Assembly: GCA_049997955.1 (NCBI GenBank)
Contig: JAEBDY010000015.1
Location: 1-64,000 of the forward strand
From: Umezawaea sp049997955
GTDB lineage: Bacteria; Actinomycetota; Actinomycetes; Mycobacteriales; Pseudonocardiaceae
Length of the DNA stretch: 64,000 nucleotides
Reading direction: 5' to 3'
In this document: positions 41,930 to 49,981 of the stretch, piece by piece
Numbering within the stretch: position 1 is the first letter of the stretch
How the letters are laid out: every line of letters starts with the position of its first letter
Notes under the pieces: generated by a model
The model's input: the letters and a program-made list of their open reading frames with translations, nothing else
Databases searched by the model: none
Told to the model about the DNA's origin: nothing
Program-made: the position numbers and the translations under genes

Positions 41930-42933
41930 GAATTGCTCCTCGATGTGGCCGCCGGTGGGACCGACAGTCGGGAATCGTTCTCCGCCAGCACTTCGGCGCC
42001 GTAGATGTCGGCGATCCACTGGTCGTGGTAGATGGTGTCCAGGTAGCGGTCGCCCAGGTCCGGGGAGATGGCGACGGCGGACAGTTCTTCGCCCGGCGCG
42101 TTGCGGGAGAGCCAGTCCATCGCTCCGCTGATGACCGTGCCGGTCGACCCGCCGAACAGGAAGCCGTGGCGCACCAGCATCCGGCACGCCCGCACGGTGT
42201 CGATCTCGGCGACGTGGACGACCTCGTCCACCACGGACTCGTCCAGCAGCGGGGGCCGCACGCTCGTGCCGAGGCCGGGCAGCATCCGGGGCTGGGCGGG
42301 CGTTCCGAAGGTGACCGAACCGATGCTGTCGATCGCCACGACGCGGACCGACGGACGGTTCTCGCGGAAGTACCGCGAGCAGCCCATGAGCGTGCCGGTG
42401 CTGCCCGCGCCGATGAACAGCACCTCGACCTCGGGGAAGCTCTTGAGGATCTCCGGCCCGGTGGTGAGGTAGTGCGCCATCGCGTTGCCGGGGTTGGCGT
42501 ACTGGTTGAGCCAGACGTACCCCCGCTCGCGGCGCATCCGCTCGACGAACCGGATGCGCGCGCCGAGCAGCCCCTCCTCGGGGTGCGGCTCGGTGACGAT
42601 GTGCACCTGCGTGCCGAGCGACTGCATCAGCTGCCGCGCGGCGAGCGTGCACCGCGTGTCCGTGACGCACAGGAACCCGTAGCCCTGGCTCGCGGCGACC
42701 AGGCTGAGCGCCACGCCGAGGTTGCCCGACGAGCTCTCGACCAGCGTGTCACCGGGGCGCAGCTGACCGTTGCGCACGGCGGACGCGACCATCTCGGTGG
42801 CGGCCTTCAGCTTGATGGACCCGGCGAAGTTGAAGCCCTCGCACTTGAGGTACAACGGGTGCCCGGACAGCGTCCGGAGATCGACGTACAGATCGTCCAC
42901 GTTGAACTCTTGCGGCGTGGATATGACTGGCAT
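41926..42933 (-). CDS. SbnA-like PLP enzyme for 2,3-diaminopropionate
   Basis: A 335-residue fold type II PLP enzyme related to cysteine synthase. The PLP lysine sits in FAGSIKLKAA, the phosphate loop is ESSSGNLGVAL, and a C-terminal GGSTGTVISGA block is present. The SbnA group joins O-phosphoserine (its aminoacrylate) with glutamate to give N-(2-amino-2-carboxyethyl)-glutamate, the first step to L-Dap in staphyloferrin B and other pathways. It lies 33 bp after the SbnB-like gene and overlaps the NRPS start, so precursor supply and use are coupled. Confidence 0.92.
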   Translation of the reverse strand: MPVISTPQEFNVDDLYVDLRTLSGHPLYLKCEGFNFAGSIKLKAATEMVASAVRNGQLRPGDTLVESSSGNLGVALSLVAASQGYGFLCVTDTRCTLAARQLMQSLGTQVHIVTEPHPEEGLLGARIRFVERMRRERGYVWLNQYANPGNAMAHYLTTGPEILKSFPEVEVLFIGAGSTGTLMGCSRYFRENRPSVRVVAIDSIGSVTFGTPAQPRMLPGLGTSVRPPLLDESVVDEVVHVAEIDTVRACRMLVRHGFLFGGSTGTVISGAMDWLSRNAPGEELSAVAISPDLGDRYLDTIYHDQWIADIYGAEVLAENDSRLSVPPAATSRSNS

Positions 42934-42966
42934 GAACCGACTCCTACGAGATCGACCAGCAGCGAC

Positions 42967-43998
42967 TCATCGCTTCCCGTAGCGATTGAGGTCAAAGAAG
43001 AAGTCCTCCACGGGAGCCAGGTCACCCGCGCGACCGACCTCGTCGTAGACGAACTTGCCGACGGCCAGGTCCAGCACACCGAGGCCGAACGGCGAGAAGA
43101 ACACCGGCTTGTCCTTGGGCAGTCGGACCGCCCCGGTCATCACGTCGAACAACGTGCCGGACAGGAAGTCGCGGTTGCCCTCCGCCTGCTCGGCCAGGTG
43201 CACCGACGTGTTGGCCTTGAGGCAGTGCTCGACGTCGTCGACCACGTTCGTGCCGGACAGCACCACCTCCGGGGAGAGGTCGCGCAGCGACACGTGCAGC
43301 ACCAGGGGGTTGTGCTCGAACCACGTCGGGTCGGTGATGTGCGGCTCGCCCGCGACCGTGGCGAACACGACGAGGTCGCACGCCTTGATCAGGTCCTCTG
43401 CCGACTCGTGGATCACCACGGCGCCGTCGCCGGTGGACTCGACGTAGCCCTTGAAGCCGGCGGCGTGGTCGGCGCTGAGGTCGAAGATCCCGACCTCGTC
43501 GAACGACCAGCCGGTACCGGTGAGGTAGGTGTGGATGTAGCGGGCGATCAGCCCGGTGCCGATGAAGCCGACCTTCGCGGGCCGCTCGCGGTCGCGGGTC
43601 AGCCAGTCCGCGGCGAGCGCGGCGGAGGCGGCGGTGCGGACCGCGCTGATGATGGAGCTCTCCATGCAGGCGATCGGGTAACCGGTCTCCTGGTCGTTGA
43701 GGATCAGCACCGCCGAGGCGCGCGGGATGCCGCGCTGGACGTTCGCGGGGAAGCTGGAGATCCACTTGACCCCGTGCACGCCGATGTCGCCGCCGACCGA
43801 GGCGGGCAGCGCGATGATCCGCGACGAGGGGTCCTCCGGGAAGCGGAGGAAATACGAGGGCGGGTTCACGGTGTCGCCCGAACCATGCAGCCGGTAGGCC
43901 GCCTCCACCAAATCCAAGAGGTGCTTGTCACGGTCTCGCAATACCTCGTGAACCTGAGCGCCGGAAATCACCGCGAAGGTCGGAGTCAGATCCGACAT
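42967..43998 (-). CDS. SbnB-like dehydrogenase for 2,3-diaminopropionate
   Basis: A 343-residue member of the ornithine cyclodeaminase/mu-crystallin family. The NAD-binding loop is VGFIGTGLIARY, and the substrate-binding segment HGVKWISSFPANVQRGIPRASA is present. SbnB oxidises the SbnA product to L-Dap, 2-oxoglutarate and NADH. It is the first gene of the long NRPS transcript; the triple CTGAC repeat lies 74-100 bp before its ATG. Together with SbnA it predicts Dap in the peptide, matching the two identical basic-type adenylation codes. Confidence 0.92.
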   Translation of the reverse strand: MSDLTPTFAVISGAQVHEVLRDRDKHLLDLVEAAYRLHGSGDTVNPPSYFLRFPEDPSSRIIALPASVGGDIGVHGVKWISSFPANVQRGIPRASAVLILNDQETGYPIACMESSIISAVRTAASAALAADWLTRDRERPAKVGFIGTGLIARYIHTYLTGTGWSFDEVGIFDLSADHAAGFKGYVESTGDGAVVIHESAEDLIKACDLVVFATVAGEPHITDPTWFEHNPLVLHVSLRDLSPEVVLSGTNVVDDVEHCLKANTSVHLAEQAEGNRDFLSGTLFDVMTGAVRLPKDKPVFFSPFGLGVLDLAVGKFVYDEVGRAGDLAPVEDFFFDLNRYGKR

Positions 43999-44071
43999 GT
44001 GTACCCACGCTCCTCTGCGCTAACCACGACAGGATGCCGCGGCGACCTGTTCAATATGGTGTCCACCAGGG

Positions 44072-44098
44072 CTGACGAGGCGCTGACACAGGGCTGAC
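44072..44098 (-). promoter_or_regulatory. SARP-type triple direct repeat upstream of the Dap/NRPS operon
   Basis: CTGAC starts at 44072, 44083 and 44094 on the plus strand, with exact 11-bp spacing. Read toward the sbnB-like gene this is GTCAGCC, GTCAGCG, GTCAGCC. A -10-like CATATT (44058-44053 on the minus strand) follows the last repeat by about 13 bp. The array is the same as at 24860 and 54758, which predicts one activator for all three transcripts. Confidence 0.75.
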
Positions 44099-44171
44099 GA
44101 ACTGGCCCACCTGGGGATATGAGCCTTCTAGTGGGCGTCTGGAGAAAATATATAGAAAATCGAGTTGTCCA

Positions 44172-44187
44172 CCGTGTCGTGACACGG
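44172..44187. promoter_or_regulatory. palindromic operator upstream of the halogenase promoter
   Basis: CCGTGTC-GT-GACACGG, perfect 7-bp arms. It ends eight bases before the -35 element of the halogenase promoter, a usual position for an activator or a TetR/MarR-type repressor. No matching regulator is encoded next to it. Confidence 0.45.
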
Positions 44188-44195
44188 ACGGAACA

Positions 44196-44225
44196 TTGAC
44201 AGGCTTGCGGGGCCATGCCTATGGT
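44196..44225 (+). promoter_or_regulatory. halogenase promoter
   Basis: TTGACA (44196-44201) and TATGGT (44220-44225) with an 18-bp spacer, about 100 bp before the halogenase ATG at 44330. The halogenase lacks the triple CTGAC repeat in its own direction, so it may be controlled differently from the NRPS operon. Confidence 0.6.
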
Positions 44226-44329
44226 CTTCATCAAGTCGAGCGCGCCATTGTTCAGAAGATTCGTCGCGCCCCCATCAACAATTCTAATCCGCGACTTTTG
44301 TCGTGTTGAGACAGGAAGGATCGTCTTCG

Positions 44330-45922
44330 ATGGAAGATCGCAGGATCAAGAATGTCGTCGTCCTGGGTGGCGGCACGGCGGGCTGGATGACCGCGTCGTA
44401 CCTCGGCAAGGCGCTCGGCCCGGCCGTGAAGATCACCGTGCTGGAGGCGCCGTCGGTCCCCAGGATCGGTGTCGGCGAGGCGACCGTCCCGAACCTGCAC
44501 AAGGTGTTCTTCGACTTCCTCGGCCTGTCCGAGGACGAGTGGATGCGGGAGTGCAACGCCAGCTTCAAGATGGGGATCAAGTTCACCAACTGGCGCACCG
44601 GCGGCAGGGGTGAGGCCAACCCCCGGCCGTACCGCGACACGACCGACCACTACTACCACCTGTTCGGCCTGCTGCCGAATCACGAGAACGAGCCGCTGTC
44701 GGCGTACTGGTCGCACAAGCGCCTCACCGGCCAGACCACCGAGGCGTTCGACTACGCCTGCTACCGCGAGCCCCCGATCCTGGACGCGAAGCTGGCGCCG
44801 CGGTACTCCGACGGCACCAAGTGGACGAACTACGCGTGGCACTTCGACGCCGCGCTGGTGGCCGAGTTCCTGCGCAAGTTCGCGACCAACAAGCAGGGCG
44901 CGATCCACATCCAGGACGAGTTCATCGACGCCGACGTGGACACCCGCGGCCACGTGACCGCGCTGAACACCAAGGGCGGCCGCAAGATCGAGGGCGACTT
45001 CTTCGTCGACTGCTCGGGCTTCCGCGCGCTGCTGATCAACGGTGTGATGCGCGAGCCGTTCCTGGACATGAGCGACAACCTGCTCAACGACCGCGCGGTC
45101 GCCACGCAGGTGCCGCACGACGACGAGGCCAACGGCATCGAGCCCTTCACCGGCTCCATCGCCATGACCAACGGCTGGACGTGGAAGATCCCGATGCTGG
45201 GCCGCTTCGGCACCGGCCACGTCTACTCCAGCCGCTTCACCACGCAGGACGCGGCGACGCAGGAGTTCTGCGAGATGTGGGGCCTGGACCCCAGCGAGCA
45301 GAAGCTGAACCACATCAAGTTCCGCGTCGGCCGCAACCGCCGCACGTGGGTCCGCAACGTGGCCGCGATCGGCCTCTCCTCGTGCTTCCTGGAGCCGCTG
45401 GAGTCCACCGGCATCTACTTCATCACCGCGGCGCTCTACCAGCTGGCGAAGCACTTCCCGGACAAGAACTTCGACCCGATCTTCTCCGACCGGTTCAACA
45501 CCGAGATCAACACGATGTTCGACGACTCGCGCGACTTCCTCCAGGCGCACTTCAGCCTGGCCGCGCGCAACGACACCGAGTTCTGGCGCGCCTGCAAGGA
45601 CCTGGTGCTCGCGGACGACATCAAGGAGAAGATCCGCATGTACAAGGCGGGGCTGGCGATCAACATGCCGGTCACCGACGAGAACACCTACTACGCGAAC
45701 TTCGACGCGGAGTTCCGCAACTTCTGGACGAACGCGAGCTACTACTGCGTGTTCACCGGTCTCGGCTTCGACCCGCAGCAGACGCTGACGAAGCTGACGC
45801 ACCACCCGTCGATGCTCGACTCGGCGGAGCACGTGTTCGCCGACATCAAGCGCAAGCAGCAGGAGTTGCTGACCACGCTGCCGACGACCTACGACTACCT
45901 GAAGCAGCTGCACGGCAAGTAG
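44330..45922 (+). CDS. flavin-dependent tryptophan halogenase
   Basis: A 530-residue FADH2-dependent halogenase. The dinucleotide-binding motif is VVLGGGTAGWMTA at residues 8-20, the family motif WTWKIP is in place, and the catalytic lysine region is IGVGEATVPN with downstream FKMGIKF. Length fits tryptophan halogenases of the PrnA/RebH type. These enzymes chlorinate free tryptophan at a fixed ring position; which carbon is attacked cannot be read here. The ATG at 44330 follows AGGAAGGA. It diverges from the Dap/NRPS operon, and the flavin reductase at 21663-22178 can supply its cofactor. The product would be the aromatic residue for module 2. Confidence 0.95.
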   Translation: MEDRRIKNVVVLGGGTAGWMTASYLGKALGPAVKITVLEAPSVPRIGVGEATVPNLHKVFFDFLGLSEDEWMRECNASFKMGIKFTNWRTGGRGEANPRPYRDTTDHYYHLFGLLPNHENEPLSAYWSHKRLTGQTTEAFDYACYREPPILDAKLAPRYSDGTKWTNYAWHFDAALVAEFLRKFATNKQGAIHIQDEFIDADVDTRGHVTALNTKGGRKIEGDFFVDCSGFRALLINGVMREPFLDMSDNLLNDRAVATQVPHDDEANGIEPFTGSIAMTNGWTWKIPMLGRFGTGHVYSSRFTTQDAATQEFCEMWGLDPSEQKLNHIKFRVGRNRRTWVRNVAAIGLSSCFLEPLESTGIYFITAALYQLAKHFPDKNFDPIFSDRFNTEINTMFDDSRDFLQAHFSLAARNDTEFWRACKDLVLADDIKEKIRMYKAGLAINMPVTDENTYYANFDAEFRNFWTNASYYCVFTGLGFDPQQTLTKLTHHPSMLDSAEHVFADIKRKQQELLTTLPTTYDYLKQLHGK

Positions 45923-45936
45923 TCGGTGCGGTCACG

Positions 45937-45968
45937 ACGCCGGAGCGGGCCCCGACCTGCTCCGGCGT
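45937..45968. terminator. hairpin terminator after the halogenase
   Basis: ACGCCGGAGC pairs perfectly with GCTCCGGCGT around a 12-base loop, 15 bp past the halogenase stop. The gene on the other side converges, so it may serve both directions. Confidence 0.75.
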
Positions 45969-46073
45969 TCCCGCGCGTCCACCACCCGGTCCTGGCGGCG
46001 ATCCCCTCGGCCACGTCGCCTCCAGGGGGCGAGGAAGACCGGGTCGTCGCGGCTCCACCCCGGGAGCTGCGGG

Positions 46074-46805
46074 CTAGCGGCCGCCGAACGGCACGAACCC
46101 GAGCCGCTGCCCCTGCGTCATCAGGCCGCCCTTGGCGACCATGCCCACGTACCCGCGCCTGCCGCGCGCGACCTGGACGAACCGCTTGCCCAGCTTGCCG
46201 GTCGGCCGCGGGTAGTACTTCTCGACCAGCGCGCCCGGCTGGGCGCACGGCTCGTTCACCCGCGTGACCACGACCGCCGCGTCGGTGAACCGGCGCCGCT
46301 CGACGTCGTACGGCCCGAAGTCGATCCCGGCGGGCAGCGCGAGGAAGTCCGTGATCGTCCCCGCTCCCTCGAAGCCGCCGACGACGACGTTGACGCCGAG
46401 GCACTGGGCCACGAACAGCCGGGTGGCCTCGCCCTCGGCCAGCCCGTCCAGCCGCGCCGCGTGCGCCGCGACGTCCACGCCCGCGGTGTCCACGTGCGCC
46501 GCGCCCATCGCCCGCAGCCCGTCCAGGCTCGCCCGCTCGTCCAGCTCCAGCCCCGCGGCGATGTGGTCGAGGTCGGTGTCGCTGATCAACGACACCGACT
46601 GCCGGTTCAGCACGGGCGTCCGGCGCTGGAACGCCGGGCTGCGCACGTCGGCGCCGATCACCTGGCCGCCGTTGCGCACGCTGCCGACGATCCGGTTGGT
46701 GACCAGGTCGAACTCGGCGGAGGTGACGGGGAACGTGCAGAACTCGGTCTTGCTCGGCGCGACGAGCAGCACGTCCAGCGTCCCGACGGGTGGCGAGGTC
46801 GACAT
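46074..46805 (-). CDS. MOSC-domain-like protein
   Basis: A 243-residue soluble protein. The middle and C-terminal parts (VNEPCAQPG, RRGYVGMVAKGGLMTQGQ) look like the beta-barrel MOSC domain of YiiM and molybdenum-cofactor sulfurase relatives, including the conserved cysteine in the NEPC block. MOSC proteins bind or hand over sulfur bound to metal cofactors. The match is partial and no partner gene is adjacent. It stands alone between the halogenase and the Ca2+/H+ antiporter, and is more likely a housekeeping gene than a biosynthetic one. Confidence 0.6.
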   Translation of the reverse strand: MSTSPPVGTLDVLLVAPSKTEFCTFPVTSAEFDLVTNRIVGSVRNGGQVIGADVRSPAFQRRTPVLNRQSVSLISDTDLDHIAAGLELDERASLDGLRAMGAAHVDTAGVDVAAHAARLDGLAEGEATRLFVAQCLGVNVVVGGFEGAGTITDFLALPAGIDFGPYDVERRRFTDAAVVVTRVNEPCAQPGALVEKYYPRPTGKLGKRFVQVARGRRGYVGMVAKGGLMTQGQRLGFVPFGGR

Positions 46806-46982
46806 GGCCCAAGCCTAGTCAGGACGTGAACGATCTTCGGCCGCTGCGCGCGGCTCTGGGTCCCCCGGGTCGACTTCACCACATCCGGGGAGCATCACCC
46901 CAGGTCGGGGCACGGGTCGGCGTGCGGATGGCCCGCCGAACAGGAATGCTGGACGTGCCCGTCCCCGAGCACGTGAGGAAGT

Positions 46983-48077
46983 ATGGCGAACACCACCCGC
47001 GCCGCCGCCCTGCACTGGACCACCGTCGTACCCGTGATCGCCGTCGCCGCGCTCGGCCTGACCTGGGGCCGGGAACTGCCGATCCCGGCCGTCGTCCTGG
47101 TCGCCGCGCTCCTGGCCGGCGCGGTGCTCGCCGCCGTGCACCACGCGGAGGTGGTCGCCCACCGGGTCGGCGAGCCGTTCGGGTCGCTGGTGCTGGCGGT
47201 CGCGGTGACCGTGATCGAGGTGGCGCTGATCGTCACGCTGATGGTCGACGGCAAGCCCGGCAGCGAGACGCTGGCCAGGGACACGGTGTTCGCGGCGGTC
47301 ATGATCACCGTCAACGGGATCATGGGCATATCGCTGCTGGTGGGAGCTTTGAAGCACCGGGTGGCGACGTTCAACCCGGAGGGCACCGGCGGCATGTTCG
47401 CCACCGTCGCCACCATCACGACGCTGAGCCTCGTGCTGCCGACGTTCACCACGACCAAGCCCGGTCCGGAGTTCTCCCCCGCGCAGCTCGCTTTCGCGGC
47501 CGTCGCGTCGCTGGGCCTGTACGCGCTGTTCGTGGCGATGCAGACCGTCCGGCACCGCGACTACTTCCTCCCGCGGGACGAGCACGGCGAGGTGCTGGAG
47601 GAGCACGCGACCCCACCGACCTCGAAGGCCGCGCTGGTCAGCCTCGGTCTGCTGGTGGTGTCGCTGGTGGCGGTCGTCGGCAACGCCAAGGCGGTGTCGC
47701 CCGCGATCGAGGCGGGTGTGGAGGCCGCCGGGTTCCCGCTGGCCGTCGTCGGTGTGATCATCGCCCTGCTGGTGCTGGCCCCGGAGACGCTGGCCGCCGT
47801 CCGCGCGGCCCGCCGCGGCCGGGTGCAGACCAGCATCAACCTGGCGCTCGGCTCGGCCATGGCGAGCATCGGCCTGACGATCCCGGTCATCGCCATCGCG
47901 TCGATCTGGCTCACCGGCCCGCTCGTGCTGGGACTCGGCCCGACGCACATGGTGCTGCTCGCGCTGACCGTCGTGACCGGCACGCTGACGATCGTGCCCG
48001 GCAGGGCGACCCTGCTCCAGGGCGGTGTCCACATCGGACTGCTGGCCGCGTTCCTGTTCCTCGCGATCAGCCCCTGA
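46983..48077 (+). CDS. chaA: Ca2+/H+ antiporter (ChaA-type)
   Basis: A 364-residue membrane protein with about 11 segments. It contains the two repeated acidic motifs of the Ca2+/cation antiporter superfamily: EPFGSLVLAVAVTVIEVAL in the first half and LAPETLAAVRAARRGRVQTSINLALGSAMASIGL in the second, each with the membrane glutamate that binds the cation. It exports Ca2+ or Na+ in exchange for protons. It stands alone on the plus strand and is probably not part of the biosynthetic pathway. Confidence 0.88.
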   Translation: MANTTRAAALHWTTVVPVIAVAALGLTWGRELPIPAVVLVAALLAGAVLAAVHHAEVVAHRVGEPFGSLVLAVAVTVIEVALIVTLMVDGKPGSETLARDTVFAAVMITVNGIMGISLLVGALKHRVATFNPEGTGGMFATVATITTLSLVLPTFTTTKPGPEFSPAQLAFAAVASLGLYALFVAMQTVRHRDYFLPRDEHGEVLEEHATPPTSKAALVSLGLLVVSLVAVVGNAKAVSPAIEAGVEAAGFPLAVVGVIIALLVLAPETLAAVRAARRGRVQTSINLALGSAMASIGLTIPVIAIASIWLTGPLVLGLGPTHMVLLALTVVTGTLTIVPGRATLLQGGVHIGLLAAFLFLAISP

Positions 48078-48105
48078 CGGCCGGACCCCCGGAAGGGCCC
48101 GGCCG
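48078..48105. terminator. bidirectional hairpin terminator
   Basis: CGGCCGG pairs with CCGGCCG across a 14-base loop, between the converging stops of the Ca2+/H+ antiporter and the acyl-CoA dehydrogenase genes. It closes the KASIII operon on its left side. Confidence 0.65.
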
Positions 48106-48110
48106 CGGGC

Positions 48111-49301
48111 TCACACCGCGAGCGGAGCCGTGCGGAACGGGTCGTCGCGGTCCAGCTTGCCGGTGAACAGGCCCTGGAACAGGTTCAGCTTCTGCATGTT
48201 GCCGGTGCCCTCGATGAACTCCATGCCCCGCGCGTCGCGGACCAGCTTGTCCAGCAGCGGGTGCTCCAGCCGGGCACCCGCCCCGAAGAACGTGCACGCC
48301 TCCTGGGTGGCGTCGTGGGCGAGCTGCGCGGCGCGCACCTTCGCCGCGGACGCCAGGTAGCCGTCACCGGTGCGGGCGTCGACCGCGGCCGCCGCCAGGT
48401 GCACGAGCCTGCGCGCGCCGTCGATCCGGCGTCCCAGCACGTCCAGCCGGTCGCGCTCGTCGCGCCGCAGCGCGCTGCGGTGGGTGATCACGTACTCGTG
48501 CGCGGCACGTGCGATCCCCAGCGCGATCGCGGCGACACCGGGCCGCAGCAGGTTGAACGTCTGCACGAACGCCCACATCCCCCGCCGCGACGGGGAGAGG
48601 TGCCGTCCGAGGAAGCGGTCCGGCGCGATCTCCACGTCCTCCATGGTGATCGCGCTGATCCGCGCGCCCCGCAGCCCGATGGTGTCCAGCGCCTCGGCGT
48701 GGAAACCGGGGCTGGGGTTCTCCACCAGCACGGCGTTGATGCCCAGCGGGCCGGGGGCGGTGCGGGCGAACACGACGCCGAGCTGGGCCCGTGCCGCGTT
48801 GCCGACGTACCGCTTGGCCCCGCTCAGCAACGCGGGCCGGTCGGGGGTCGCGGGCACGACGGTGGTGCTCAGCGCACCCGCGTCGGAGCCGCGGTCCGGT
48901 TCGGTGAGCGCGAAGAACGTCCACAGCGGACTCTCCAGCATCCGCCCGTAGAACCAGTCCTTCTGCTGCTCGTCGGCGAGCAGGTCGATCAGCACGCCCG
49001 CCAGCAGCGGGCCTGGCGAGGCGACCAGCATGCCCACGTCGGCGCAGGACAGCTCCTCCATGATGATCGCCCGCTCCAGCGCGAGCGTCCCGTAGAACCT
49101 GTTGCCCGCGATGGGGATCGGCACGTTGCCGTACTCCGGCGGGACGCCCATCGTGGACAGGTACCGCACGGCGGGCAGGTCGAAGTGCTCCCGGATCAGC
49201 TCGGGGTCGTGGTCGAGCGCCAACCCGAGCGCCCGGAAGTCGGCCCCCCACTCGCGGAACTGGCCGCGCAGCGCGAGCAACCGGTCGTCCAGCTGGATCA
49301 T
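48111..49301 (-). CDS. acyl-CoA dehydrogenase family protein
   Basis: A 396-residue acyl-CoA dehydrogenase. The N-terminal helical domain (residues ~1-120) leads to the FAD segment FFALTEPDRGSDA. The middle beta domain includes GAKRYVGNAARAQLGVV, and the C-terminal domain contains the EFIEGTGNMQKL block. It follows GGAGG and starts 2 bp after the half-length dehydrogenase-like gene. It should desaturate a thioester between alpha and beta carbons with FAD. Because a stand-alone ACP lies in the same operon, the substrate is more likely acyl-ACP than acyl-CoA. With the 4-aminobutyryl-ACP model, the product would be an alpha,beta-unsaturated amino-acyl unit. Confidence 0.9.
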   Translation of the reverse strand: MIQLDDRLLALRGQFREWGADFRALGLALDHDPELIREHFDLPAVRYLSTMGVPPEYGNVPIPIAGNRFYGTLALERAIIMEELSCADVGMLVASPGPLLAGVLIDLLADEQQKDWFYGRMLESPLWTFFALTEPDRGSDAGALSTTVVPATPDRPALLSGAKRYVGNAARAQLGVVFARTAPGPLGINAVLVENPSPGFHAEALDTIGLRGARISAITMEDVEIAPDRFLGRHLSPSRRGMWAFVQTFNLLRPGVAAIALGIARAAHEYVITHRSALRRDERDRLDVLGRRIDGARRLVHLAAAAVDARTGDGYLASAAKVRAAQLAHDATQEACTFFGAGARLEHPLLDKLVRDARGMEFIEGTGNMQKLNLFQGLFTGKLDRDDPFRTAPLAV

Positions 49302-49303
49302 CG

Positions 49304-49981
49304 TCACACCTCCGGACGGCAGTAGGCCTCGGCGAGCAGCTCCGAGACGCGGGCCACCTGCCCCGGTCCACCGGCCAGGTAGCCGCTGGCGCCGAGGAGC
49401 TTCACCAGCGCGCGGTCGGCGTCGGTGACCTGGGCGTGCAGGTGGTTGAGCACGGCGTCCGGCAGCTCGCCGGGACCGATCCCGGTGAGCACGGCGCGGA
49501 CCTCCAGGTGCTCGATGAGGCCGTCCGCGACCGTGGACTTCACCATCTGCTGCTGGAGCAGCGTCGAGTTCCCGGTGCGCCTGCCGTTGAGGTAGCGCAT
49601 CGCGGTCTCCCGCAGCTCCTCGGACAGGCCGAGCCGCAGCCAGACCAGCCCGAGCGTCCACCCGGCGCGCTGCGCGGGCGCGAAGCCGTTCACGCCGCCC
49701 GGAGCGCGGTGGCGCAGCAGCCGCACCGCTCCGCCGGGCAGGTCGATCGCGCCGAGCACCACCTCCGTGCAGTCGGAGCGGTCGACCGTGATGCCGTCCG
49801 CCCAGACCTTCGACGCGCCCGCCGCGATCTCCTCGGGCACGATGGCGTGCCCGGCGGGCCCGCACGGCAGCAGGCCGGGCAGCACCGCCGAGGCGAGTTC
49901 GGTCAGCGCGGCGGCCACGCCGTCGGTGCGAGCCGCGCGGTGGCAGCGCGACCACTGGTCAGCTTCGGCGATCGTGGTCAC
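49304..49981 (-). CDS. half-length acyl-CoA dehydrogenase-like protein
   Basis: A 225-residue protein that resembles only the C-terminal part of acyl-CoA dehydrogenases (YLNGRRTGNSTLLQQQMVKSTVADGLIEHLEVRAVL; LLGASGYLAGGPG near the end). The N-terminal FAD and substrate domains are missing. Its GTG start (49981) overlaps the upstream stop by 4 bp. Actinomycetes have heteromeric dehydrogenases in which one subunit is reduced, so this may be the non-catalytic partner of the full-length enzyme encoded next. The alternative start 21 bp upstream has no better ribosome site. Confidence 0.7.
   Translation of the reverse strand: MTTIAEADQWSRCHRAARTDGVAAALTELASAVLPGLLPCGPAGHAIVPEEIAAGASKVWADGITVDRSDCTEVVLGAIDLPGGAVRLLRHRAPGGVNGFAPAQRAGWTLGLVWLRLGLSEELRETAMRYLNGRRTGNSTLLQQQMVKSTVADGLIEHLEVRAVLTGIGPGELPDAVLNHLHAQVTDADRALVKLLGASGYLAGGPGQVARVSELLAEAYCRPEV

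Noticed and set aside
26984..42004. A 15-kb open frame on the plus strand opposite the NRPS
   Set aside because: Such frames arise in GC-rich DNA as a shadow of codon bias on the other strand. It has no ribosome site, gives low-complexity Arg/Gly/His-rich protein, and the NRPS on the minus strand shows all domain motifs.
21663..45922. Glycopeptide (vancomycin-type) gene cluster
   Set aside because: Halogenase, MbtH, antiporter and ABC genes recall such clusters, but there are no Oxy-type cross-linking P450 set, no Hpg/Dpg genes, no X domain, and only four modules with Dap/Gly-type codes.
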